NCBI GenBank assembly: GCA_964549105.1
Contig: CAZJTZ010000006.1
Location: 1-64,000, forward strand
Source: Hydrogenedens sp964549105
Lineage (GTDB): Bacteria > Hydrogenedentota > Hydrogenedentia > Hydrogenedentales > Hydrogenedentaceae
Direction: 5' to 3'
Length of the DNA stretch: 64,000 nucleotides
The notes below the pieces were generated by a model. The model made no database searches. It was not told the DNA's origin and saw only the letters and a program-made list of their open reading frames with translations. The position numbers and the translations under genes were made by a program. Shown in pieces: positions 55,646 to 63,234 of this stretch (position 1 is the stretch's first letter; the number at the start of each line of letters is the position of its first letter).

Positions 55646-56610
55646 TAACTTGAAAAGGGAGGGGAAGGGAGGGGAAGGTCTATCTTGAACACTTCCTTAT
55701 GAAAATAGAAAGTGCGTATGGAAAAAGTCAATTTTGTAATCTCGGGGAAGGTCTGTTTAATGCAGGTAGTATCAATACCAAAACTTTTTTCGGAACCGGG
55801 TAGAAGTTCTATATATGTAGAAGACATTGGGGAACGGATTTCATCATTCATAAAAAGGCAATTTACCGGAATTTCAATTGCCTTCTTATTTGATGATGAA
55901 GGCTCTACGATTAAACACTCGATTGAATAGATATAAGGGGCAAATTCCCATTGGTTTGTGTGGTTCAAGTATAGTTTTGCTTTTAACATTCCACGATTGG
56001 AAAATTTAATAAGGGGTATGCCTTCCGACTCTGTGCTAATAGTCTCAAATTGAGGGCTCTGGTTCTTCGTGTTCCATGTCCAGGTGAAATACACCGATAC
56101 TATAAGTATGACAGAGCATAAAGCAATTTGACCAGCATTACTTAAAAATACAGCATGTAAGACCGTTTTAACCACTTTGTATATATATTGGTGGAGAGGT
56201 AAGACTGTCTGGAAACGGGGCTCGGATTTTATAGACGGATTTGATTGAGAATTTTCATTATCAAGATTCTGACTTGAACCTTCCGCAGGATATTGCTCTA
56301 TCAACTGTTTATAGAACTGTATTTGCTTTCGTATCTCTTCCCCATGTTCATAAATCTGGCGATTAATCTGATTCGCTTCAGCGGAAGTGTATTCTCCATT
56401 TTTGACTTTTTGTATCAAAAGTTCCTGTTGCTTTTCCAAAAACACAATTTGTTTTGTCAGACTTTCTATTCGCTGGTAGCATTTTTTCTGAAATTCTTTT
56501 TTCTGGTTTTCCCAAAATTGTAGTTTTTGAGGGTCACCTTCCTGCCATGCCTGTTCAGCATTTTTACAAATCCATGCGATTGTTTCAGGAGTAGGTTCAA
56601 TGTTGTTCAT
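55642..56610 (-). CDS. Coiled-coil, single-membrane-span protein of unknown function
   Basis: 322 residues. The cytoplasmic half (about 1-110) is coiled-coil rich in Gln, Lys and Glu (KEFQKKCYQRIESLTKQIVF), followed by a membrane segment (QIALCSVILIVSVYFTWTW, about 155-180). A beta-rich outer half ends in LPLPSPPFSSY. No family recognised. It overlaps pyrG by 14 bp (ATG at 56610, pyrG stop at 56597), so it is the last gene of the kdsB-pyrG transcript. Its 3' end overlaps the convergent gene by 4 bp. Confidence 0.65.
   Translation of the reverse strand: MNNIEPTPETIAWICKNAEQAWQEGDPQKLQFWENQKKEFQKKCYQRIESLTKQIVFLEKQQELLIQKVKNGEYTSAEANQINRQIYEHGEEIRKQIQFYKQLIEQYPAEGSSQNLDNENSQSNPSIKSEPRFQTVLPLHQYIYKVVKTVLHAVFLSNAGQIALCSVILIVSVYFTWTWNTKNQSPQFETISTESEGIPLIKFSNRGMLKAKLYLNHTNQWEFAPYIYSIECLIVEPSSSNKKAIEIPVNCLFMNDEIRSPMSSTYIELLPGSEKSFGIDTTCIKQTFPEITKLTFSIRTFYFHKEVFKIDLPLPSPPFSSY
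55657..55674 (+). other. Four-run G-quadruplex motif at a convergent gene junction
   Basis: GGGAGGGGAAGGGAGGGG: four G-runs with loops of one to two bases, just after the plus-strand stop at 55645 and inside the 3' coding end of the minus-strand gene. It stands out in AT-rich DNA. Confidence 0.6.
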
Positions 56611-58270
56611 TGCATTTTTTGTATTCCAGTGCGGCTTGAATAAAATTGCAAAATAAGGGTTGGGGTTTCATCGGTGTGCTTTTAAATTCAGGATGAAATT
56701 GGCAGGCACAGAACCAGGGATGAATGTCTGGTTTCAGTTCAATTATTTCCACCAGTTCCTCTTCCATGTCCATTAATTTTCTGCGATGGACACCACTAAT
56801 AACTCCATTGGCTTGTTTCTCAAAGTTTTCCCGATACGCATTGTTAAACTCGTACCGATGGCGATGTCGTTCATAGATGGATTGTTGTCCATAAGCCTTA
56901 TATGCAAAGGTATCGGGTTGCAATTCGCAAAGATACGCCCCCAGACGCATTGTCCCACCTTTGGAGGATATACCCTTCTGCTCTGTAAGTAGTGAGATAA
57001 TAGGATGAGGTGTTTGTGGATTTACCTCTGTGGTATGGGCATCTTTCAGTCCCAGACAATTCCGTGCAATTTCAATCATGGCAACTTGCATACCTAAACA
57101 GATACCAAAATAAGGAATGTGATTTTCACGAGCGAACTTTGCCACATTAATTTTGCCTTCAATTCCACGCGTCCCGAATCCGGGTCCAATCAGGATACCA
57201 TGATACCCTTGAAGTATATCTTCTGGCTTTTCCTTACCGGGTTCAAACTGTTCGGAGTCAATCCACTCATATTTAACCTTGCAATTATTAGCAATCCCTG
57301 CATGCACAAAGGCTTCATTAATACTCTTGTAAGCGTCGCTATGTCCTGTATATTTTCCAATAGCCGCGATTCGCACTTCTTCTGTCGCAGAAACCAGACG
57401 GTCTACCATGCTCGTCCATTCGGACAGGTTTCCTTCGCGTGCCTCTAATCCCAATATACTTAAAACGGTTACATCGAGATCTTGTTTTTTAAAATTTAGT
57501 GGAATGGCATATATAGGTGAAATGTCTTGAGCATTAATAATCGCATTTTCAGGCACATCACAGAATAAAGCCACCTTTTGCCTCTGCTCTCTTCCAAGTT
57601 TATTTTTTCCAGTCCGACAAACAATGATATTAGGTTGAATCCCAATATCGCGTAGAGCACGAACACTATGCTGGGTGGGCTTTGTTTTTAACTCATTTGC
57701 CGCTTCAATATAGGGAACTAATGTTACATGGATAAAACAGCAATTTTCAGGACCTATATCCAGACGAAACTGCCTTAATGCTTCGAGAAAGGGCAGACTC
57801 TCAATATCACCGACAGTTCCACCAATTTCCACAATAGCAATATCAACATCATCTTCGTCTACGGTTAAGGCGCGAATCCGATTTTTTATCTCATCAGTAA
57901 TATGTGGAATGACCTGAACCGTTTTGCCTAAATAGGCTCCTTCACGCTCCTTCTGAATTACTGTATTATAGATAGCACCTGTGGTGGTATTGCTACGGCG
58001 AGATAATTTGGCATGGGTAAACCGTTGGTAATGTCCGAGGTCGAGGTCTGTTTCTGCTCCATCGTCCGTAACAAATACTTCCCCATGCTCGAACGGATTC
58101 ATCGTGCCCGGGTCAACATTGATATAAGGGTCCATCTTCATCATTGCTATTTTATAACCACGCGATTCTAAAAGGAGTCCTAAACTTGCACAAACAATTC
58201 CTTTGCCAATCGAGGAGACAACCCCTCCTGTAGTAAAAATATATTTCAAGTGTGATTTTGAGTCTGCCAT
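56597..58270 (-). CDS. pyrG: CTP synthase
   Basis: 557 residues, normal length. It makes CTP from UTP, ATP and glutamine. The synthetase domain has YIFTTGGVVSSIGKGIVCAS, KMDPYINVDPGTMNPFEHGE and EIGGTVGDIESLPFLEA. The glutaminase domain has GILIGPGFGTRG, YFGICLGMQVA with nucleophile C391, and FHPEFKSTPMKP. The ATG follows the kdsB stop with no gap and its ribosome site (AAGGAAG) lies inside kdsB, so translation is coupled. CTP is also the co-substrate of KdsB, a sensible pairing. Confidence 0.97.
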   Translation of the reverse strand: MADSKSHLKYIFTTGGVVSSIGKGIVCASLGLLLESRGYKIAMMKMDPYINVDPGTMNPFEHGEVFVTDDGAETDLDLGHYQRFTHAKLSRRSNTTTGAIYNTVIQKEREGAYLGKTVQVIPHITDEIKNRIRALTVDEDDVDIAIVEIGGTVGDIESLPFLEALRQFRLDIGPENCCFIHVTLVPYIEAANELKTKPTQHSVRALRDIGIQPNIIVCRTGKNKLGREQRQKVALFCDVPENAIINAQDISPIYAIPLNFKKQDLDVTVLSILGLEAREGNLSEWTSMVDRLVSATEEVRIAAIGKYTGHSDAYKSINEAFVHAGIANNCKVKYEWIDSEQFEPGKEKPEDILQGYHGILIGPGFGTRGIEGKINVAKFARENHIPYFGICLGMQVAMIEIARNCLGLKDAHTTEVNPQTPHPIISLLTEQKGISSKGGTMRLGAYLCELQPDTFAYKAYGQQSIYERHRHRYEFNNAYRENFEKQANGVISGVHRRKLMDMEEELVEIIELKPDIHPWFCACQFHPEFKSTPMKPQPLFCNFIQAALEYKKCNEQH

Positions 58271-59059
58271 CTATACTTCCTTTTCTCTAAATTTGAGAAT
58301 TTTTTCAACATGCATTAAATCTTCCGGTGTATCCACACCTAACGCTTCATAATTCGTTGGGACAACCGCTATTGAATAGCCATTCTCGAGCACTCTCAAT
58401 TGTTCCAGTTTCTCCAACTTCTCCAACGGGGTTTGAGGAAGTTTTGAAATATGAAGCAGAAATTCACGACGGTATACATAAAGCCCGATATGCTGCCAAT
58501 ATACCCCTTCTATATTCTGTCGTTGTTCCGCATCGCGTATGTAAGGAATAGGTGAACGGGAAAAATAAAGAGCCAGCCCCTTTTGATTCATCACAACTTT
58601 TACTATGTTTGGATTCTGTATCCAGGAAGACTCTGTTATTTGCCTACACGCCGTTGACATCTGTATTTGCGGATTTTCTAATAATGGCTGAACGGCAGCG
58701 TCAATACATTCCGGAGGGAGTAACGGCTCATCACCTTGAACATTAACTATAATCTTCTCTAAACAATTTTCTGCTACTTCTGCGATACGGTCCGTTCCAC
58801 TAGCATGGTCAGAACGCGTCATAACGACAGGCACACCTAACGGTTCTAATGCTTTTCTAATTCGGTCATCATCCGTAGCCACTAAAACTTTACCCACACA
58901 CTTTGCTTTTCTTGCCTGTTGATATACATGATAAACCAGGGGATAACCACACAAATCTGCCAACATCTTTCCTGGAAATCGAGTAGAACCATAACGGGCA
59001 GGAATAACTACTAACACGGAACTGTTTCCCTGTCCTGAGTCGCTACCTTTCTGTAACAT
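58271..59059 (-). CDS. kdsB: 3-deoxy-manno-octulosonate cytidylyltransferase (CMP-KDO synthetase)
   Basis: 262 residues. Activates KDO with CTP to CMP-KDO for the lipopolysaccharide inner core. VVIPARYGSTRFPGKMLADL is the nucleotide-binding signature; VVMTRSDHASGTDRIAEVAE, IIVNVQGDEPLLPPECIDAA, YFSRSPIPYIRD and HIGLYVYRREFL follow in the family's order. The protein has about 10 extra N-terminal residues. It heads the kdsB-pyrG-unknown transcript. Confidence 0.96.
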   Translation of the reverse strand: MLQKGSDSGQGNSSVLVVIPARYGSTRFPGKMLADLCGYPLVYHVYQQARKAKCVGKVLVATDDDRIRKALEPLGVPVVMTRSDHASGTDRIAEVAENCLEKIIVNVQGDEPLLPPECIDAAVQPLLENPQIQMSTACRQITESSWIQNPNIVKVVMNQKGLALYFSRSPIPYIRDAEQRQNIEGVYWQHIGLYVYRREFLLHISKLPQTPLEKLEKLEQLRVLENGYSIAVVPTNYEALGVDTPEDLMHVEKILKFREKEV

Positions 59060-59381
59060 TTCTTAGCCCTCGATGTAAGCCAGTTAAATAAAAAAATGTT
59101 CCACAGTTCCAAACCAACTTCTTGAAATATAAAAGGAAATAATATTACCTTTTTTATTCTATATTTTACTAAATTAACACAATTTATAACTCATGTTCAA
59201 AAATATCGGCTCTTGCAATCAAAATTCATTTATTTATTAGGTCTTTATGCCCATTAAACTATATCTAACATTTAATATACAGTAAAAAAACAACAATAAT
59301 AAAACTTCACTTCTACATTAAGTAGAAATAAAAACATCATCGCCAGAACGGCACAGGGGAGAAATAAAAAAATAACAGACC
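59060..59381. other. 322-bp AT-rich intergenic region
   Basis: No gene. It holds a small hairpin (TTCTAC-ATTAA-GTAGAA, 59311-59327). Near 59342, GCC-AGAAC-GGC with T-rich sequence beyond it on the minus strand could end the DUF1844 transcript. The kdsB promoter must also lie here. Confidence 0.45.
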
Positions 59382-59828
59382 TTATTTTCCAGGATTGGGC
59401 TTTAATCCTGCTTGCTTCAATTGTGCTTCCTGATACTGCTGATTGCGAACCAAATAAATTTCCTGTAATTGAGCGATAGAATTATTCAGAATACCCTCTT
59501 CTTTTGAAGAAAGATTTCCTTTTGTCTTGTCTCGTAATACTAAGAGCAAGTCAATAAAAAATTGAGCCTGTTCTAAATCAATAACTACTTGCTGTGCCCC
59601 CTGGGGAGCAATTACTCCCAGAGCCAACATCGCATCCGTAGTCAAAATGCCTACCAGGGACTCAAATGAAGGGGTTAACGCTTCTTCAGGGGAGATTTCT
59701 TTATCCTCAGACGCCTCAGGATTTTTAGTCTTTTCCTCTTCTAATTTTTTTTGTAATTCTTCTTTTTCCCTCTGAACTTTTACTTTCCAATCCTCGTCAA
59801 TTATTATTTTTTTCTCTTCTTCGCTCAC
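59382..59828 (-). CDS. DUF1844 protein
   Basis: 148 residues from a GTG with GGGAG upstream. The charged, Lys/Glu-rich first half (KVQREKEELQKKLEEEKTKN) is followed by the DUF1844 core: PSFESLVGILTTDAMLALGV, DLEQAQFFIDLLLVLRDKTK and EGILNNSIAQLQEIYLV. The family is common in Acidobacteria, Planctomycetes and deltaproteobacteria and has no known function. It is cytoplasmic. Its start is 43 bases after a strong terminator, so it must use a promoter in that short gap or rely on read-through. Confidence 0.82.
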   Translation of the reverse strand: MSEEEKKIIIDEDWKVKVQREKEELQKKLEEEKTKNPEASEDKEISPEEALTPSFESLVGILTTDAMLALGVIAPQGAQQVVIDLEQAQFFIDLLLVLRDKTKGNLSSKEEGILNNSIAQLQEIYLVRNQQYQEAQLKQAGLKPNPGK

Positions 59829-59871
59829 AACCTTTCTCCCAACTAAATGTTAAAAAAAATTAAAAACGCCA

Positions 59872-59902
59872 CACTGGGAAAGGAAATAATCCTTTCCCAG
59901 TG
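59872..59902 (-). terminator. Strong intrinsic terminator after the ndk/small-protein transcript
   Basis: CACTGGGAAAGGA (59872-59884) and TCCTTTCCCAGTG (59890-59902) form a perfect 13-bp stem with loop AATAA. On the minus strand it begins 20 bases after the stop of the 30-residue protein and is followed by GCGTTTTTAATTTTTTTT. Confidence 0.92.
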
Positions 59903-59921
59903 ATGCTTCAAGATACTCTAA

Positions 59922-60014
59922 TTACTTTTTGTTCTTATGACGATTCTGACGTCTCTTCTTCTTACGCTTGTGTTTATTAATCTTGCGTTTGCGAACTTTT
60001 CTTCCACCTGCCAC
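59922..60014 (-). CDS. 30-residue AURKAIP1/COX24-type basic protein
   Basis: Begins with a GTG at 60014, AAGGAG about ten bases upstream. The translation AGGRKVRKRKINKHK continues with RKKKRRQNRHKNKK. The K-R-K-x-N-K-H-K core is the hallmark of the AURKAIP1/COX24 domain, a tiny, very basic protein that in other bacteria and in mitochondria is associated with the small ribosomal subunit. More than half of the residues are Lys or Arg. It lies 46 bp after ndk and directly before a perfect terminator, which supports a real gene in an ndk operon. Confidence 0.85.
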   Translation of the reverse strand: MAGGRKVRKRKINKHKRKKKRRQNRHKNKK

Positions 60015-60060
60015 GAATAATACTCCTTTTTTAATTTTTTGAGTTATTTATCTTATAAAG

Positions 60061-60525
60061 TTACCGTCTACTTATTGCTAGCCACTGTTCATCATCAACC
60101 TTATATTCTAATATATCTTCAGGACGGAAATAAAGTGATATTTCACGCTCCGCTGATTCGGGCTTGTCAGAAGCATGGACAATGTTCATCTGCGTTATTA
60201 AAGCAAAATCTCCTCTTATCGTGCCTGGATTTGCTTTCAGCGGATTTGTATTTCCTATCATATTTCGAACCTGATTAATTGCGCCTTCTCCTTCCCATAC
60301 CATCTGAATAGTAGGACCGGAGCATATAAAACGAATTAAACTTTCATAAAAGTCCTTTCCCTTATGTTCCTGATAATGTTCCTCTGCCTTTTCTTGAGTT
60401 AAAATCTGCATTTTTATAGCCACAAGTTTTAATCCACGCTTCTCAAAACGGCAAATACATTCTCCGATAAGCCTGCGTGCTATACCATCAGGTTTAATCA
60501 TGACAAAGGTGCGCTCATTTGACAT
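60061..60525 (-). CDS. ndk: Nucleoside diphosphate kinase
   Basis: 154 residues. Transfers the gamma phosphate from ATP to NDPs through phospho-His. RTFVMIKPDGIARRLIGEC, the IGNTNPLKANPGTIRGDFA loop and catalytic H117 in NIVHASDKPESA are all present. The C-terminus is a few residues longer than the shortest bacterial forms. It is first in a transcript with the 30-residue basic protein, ending at the terminator at 59872-59902. Confidence 0.97.
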   Translation of the reverse strand: MSNERTFVMIKPDGIARRLIGECICRFEKRGLKLVAIKMQILTQEKAEEHYQEHKGKDFYESLIRFICSGPTIQMVWEGEGAINQVRNMIGNTNPLKANPGTIRGDFALITQMNIVHASDKPESAEREISLYFRPEDILEYKVDDEQWLAISRR

Positions 60526-60717
60526 CAGGGGGGAACTCCTCGAAAAGAAAACTTACAAAAAAAGATTATATTATAAAACCTTTCTTTTATTCAAATTGGT
60601 GTATAAGTTTTATATATACCTTTAATATTTTATGTTCTTTAATAAATATCACTCAAAATATATAAAATTACCACATATAAAGAATCGTTATCTTGCTATT
60701 TATTTCTTTTGCTTATA

Positions 60718-62757
60718 TTATCCTATCCCGGGACAGTAGTTATCTTCGCTCATGCCGGGACAAGGATAATATCCACCCATGTTGAAGAATTGTATCAGCC
60801 TCAATAATTCACCTAAATCAATTGTCCAATCTTGCTCGTCATAATCAGACGCATGTGAAGCGCATGTCTTGTCTCCGTCAAATCCTGGGGCATAACCGTC
60901 TTCTGTCCCTAACTTACAGTGATACCCACCCATGTTGAAAAATTGTATCACTCGAAGTAATTCACCCAAATCTATCATTCCATTTCTATCCGGGTCAGCA
61001 CTATGCCATAAAATCTCTCCTTCTACAGAACCTTCCAGTGTGCCTTCTACTATGCCTTCTGTTATACCTTCGGGAGTTCCTTCAATTGTCCCTTCTGCTG
61101 TTCCTTCCGTTGAACCTTCCATCGTTCCTTCACCAGCACAGTCTACTGTAACTTCACGAGTCTTTTCTGAGGAGTTTCCATTGTCGTCTACCGCGTAATA
61201 AACCACATAGTAAGTTCCTGTTTGTGATGTATCCACATTGTTAGACACAACCTCTACATTCACTTCACTGTCACATGTATCTGTTGCTTCTGCACCCGGG
61301 TCAACAAATATGGAACCACATTCCACGGTCATTGGATTGTCCCCGTTTAGGGTAATCTCCGGAGCAGTCGTGTCTGTTACATGTACCAGCCGTGTTGCTA
61401 TGCTACTCGTATTGCCATCACTGTCTGTAACAACATACTCTACGGTATAATCGCTTACTACATCGCTATTTACATTGTTGGTTACCTGTATTTGACTGGT
61501 TAAATCCCCATCGGGAATATCATAAGCCGTTGCACCTGCATCCCCATAAGGAGAACCACATTCTATCGTAAGTTCACTGTCCCCTAATAAGGTTATCTCG
61601 GGCTTATATTCAGGATAGGGAAACCAACAAAGTAAAGGATAAGTAACTTCTTCCAAAATCACCCATACACCTGTAAAATCCCAGTCTACAAAGGTATCCT
61701 GTTGTTTCATCTCCGCTGTCGTCTTGCCTTCGCCTCCCGCAGAGGTAGTCTGCTCTGAAGTTTCTGTATCCCAATAACTATTACTTACGGTATCTCCTTC
61801 ATTCAGGCCTATCAAGCCACCAGTATTTCCACTACCTCTTACTAAACCTATACTATAACAATTACTTATTGTGCCAGACTCATTCCATCCTACCAAACCG
61901 CCTATATTATCTGTAGACCCCTCTACTGAACTCGTACTGTAACTATCAGATATCGTTCCGTCGTTATATCCTATCAAACCACCTACATCATAATTGCCTT
62001 CCACTAAACCTATACTATAACTGGCAGATACCATACTATCATCATTTCTCCCTATCAAACCGCCTACATAATCATCTCCCGAAACAGAACAGTTGCTATA
62101 ACATAGAGAGATTAATCCATCGTTATAACCCACTAAACCACCCGTATCATAATATCCAAAAGTAGAACATATACTATAACTGTCAGATATTATGCCAACA
62201 ATATTAACCCCTACCAACCCTCCTACCCCAAAAGCCCCCTCTACATAACCCATACTATAACTTCCTGAAACTATAGCAAAATCTCCTTTATATCCTATCA
62301 ATCCACCTGTGTAATTCCCACCTACAATCTGACAATCTCCTACACCTACATTCTTTACTTCTCCCCCTAAACCGACAAAGCCAAATAAGCCAACATAATC
62401 TTCCAAAGGACGATTAATATACAAATTTGCTATTTTATACCCATTTCCATTAAATCTACCCACAAATGGGTTTTCCTGACTTCCTATTGGCTTAAAACCG
62501 AATCCCTCATTCCAATTTATCGTATCGCTCCCATCAATGTCCCCATTCAATTCATATTCCTCATTTAACGGGTACTCAGGGTCATTCCCTATTTTCTGTA
62601 ACTCCTCTACACTATCTATTGTTATTACTGTTGCGAATATATTTGTGCATAAAAATAGATAAAATAAAAGTAAGAGAACAATACTGCCCTTAAATAGAAC
62701 CGTTTGAATTAGATTAAAATAATGGTTCTTCTCCAATTTAGTTGATGTATTAATCAT
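60718..62757 (-). CDS. Secreted GLUG-repeat surface protein with xxEG linker and dockerin-like tail
   Basis: 679 residues. AAAGGAAGG before the ATG at 62757 fixes the start. The first residues (INTSTKLEKNH) are encoded by an insertion-sequence terminal repeat; a signal sequence follows (GSIVLLLLFYLFLCTNIFA). Residues 60-350 are GLUG-type beta repeats (VGGLVGVNIVGIISDSYSI), which form beta helices in adhesins. Two HYR/DUF5011 Ig-like domains (about 380-540; ITLLGDSELTIECGSPYGDA) follow, then an xxEG linker (about 541-580). The final 100 residues are the EF-hand-like pair: ADPDRNGMIDLGELLRVIQF (complete loop) and QDWTIDLGELLRLIQFFN, ending in CPGMSEDNYCPGIG. Probably a surface adhesin or matrix protein. 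Confidence 0.88.
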   Translation of the reverse strand: MINTSTKLEKNHYFNLIQTVLFKGSIVLLLLFYLFLCTNIFATVITIDSVEELQKIGNDPEYPLNEEYELNGDIDGSDTINWNEGFGFKPIGSQENPFVGRFNGNGYKIANLYINRPLEDYVGLFGFVGLGGEVKNVGVGDCQIVGGNYTGGLIGYKGDFAIVSGSYSMGYVEGAFGVGGLVGVNIVGIISDSYSICSTFGYYDTGGLVGYNDGLISLCYSNCSVSGDDYVGGLIGRNDDSMVSASYSIGLVEGNYDVGGLIGYNDGTISDSYSTSSVEGSTDNIGGLVGWNESGTISNCYSIGLVRGSGNTGGLIGLNEGDTVSNSYWDTETSEQTTSAGGEGKTTAEMKQQDTFVDWDFTGVWVILEEVTYPLLCWFPYPEYKPEITLLGDSELTIECGSPYGDAGATAYDIPDGDLTSQIQVTNNVNSDVVSDYTVEYVVTDSDGNTSSIATRLVHVTDTTAPEITLNGDNPMTVECGSIFVDPGAEATDTCDSEVNVEVVSNNVDTSQTGTYYVVYYAVDDNGNSSEKTREVTVDCAGEGTMEGSTEGTAEGTIEGTPEGITEGIVEGTLEGSVEGEILWHSADPDRNGMIDLGELLRVIQFFNMGGYHCKLGTEDGYAPGFDGDKTCASHASDYDEQDWTIDLGELLRLIQFFNMGGYYPCPGMSEDNYCPGIG
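62724..62749 (+). mobile_element. Solo ISL3-type terminal repeat inside a gene start
   Basis: Identical over 26 bases to 53095-53120, and both copies are preceded by TTAAAATAA. No transposase remains next to it. It lies 8-33 bases inside the coding region of the GLUG-repeat protein. Confidence 0.65.
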
Positions 62758-63234
62758 TTTACCTTCCTTTGGGAGTTTGATTAGTAGGCTTAAAAAATGA
62801 AACCTTAGTTCTTCTTAAAACTTAATAACACAAATAGGCATAAATCACTATACTACCCTTGTAAAGTGGCACAGCCAAAAATGTCTATCTATATATTACC
62901 ACACTAATTAAATTGTCATTTCTGTCAATCACAAGTATATATCTTTTGCCACAATTATAGTTATACGCTATACAATTTGTAAATTACTTTTACTTACTAT
63001 ACCTTCACGATATACTTTACTCCCCTTAAAAAAGTTTTACCCTCTCCCCTAAATACTGACCTTTTTGCAGTAATACCCATAACAATAATTTTCCCCAACT
63101 ATTTTTCAACATATCTTTTACCAACAACCTAATAATTTTTTTGCGTAGATTATACCTTGCATCTATTAAGAAGGAATTATCTATATCGTAAATCTTTTGA
63201 TATTAGAGAAACACTATTCCTTACTTTTAGTTCA
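62758..63234. other. 477-bp intergenic region
   Basis: No supported gene on either strand and no strong hairpin. It should contain the promoter of the GLUG-repeat gene (see 62954-62983) and the 3' end of the pseudopilin transcript. Confidence 0.5.
62954..62983 (-). promoter_or_regulatory. Candidate promoter of the GLUG-repeat gene
   Basis: On the minus strand TTTACA (62978-62983) and TATAAT (62954-62959) lie 18 bp apart, about 200 bases before the start codon. The leader would be long; the match could be chance in AT-rich DNA. Confidence 0.3.
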
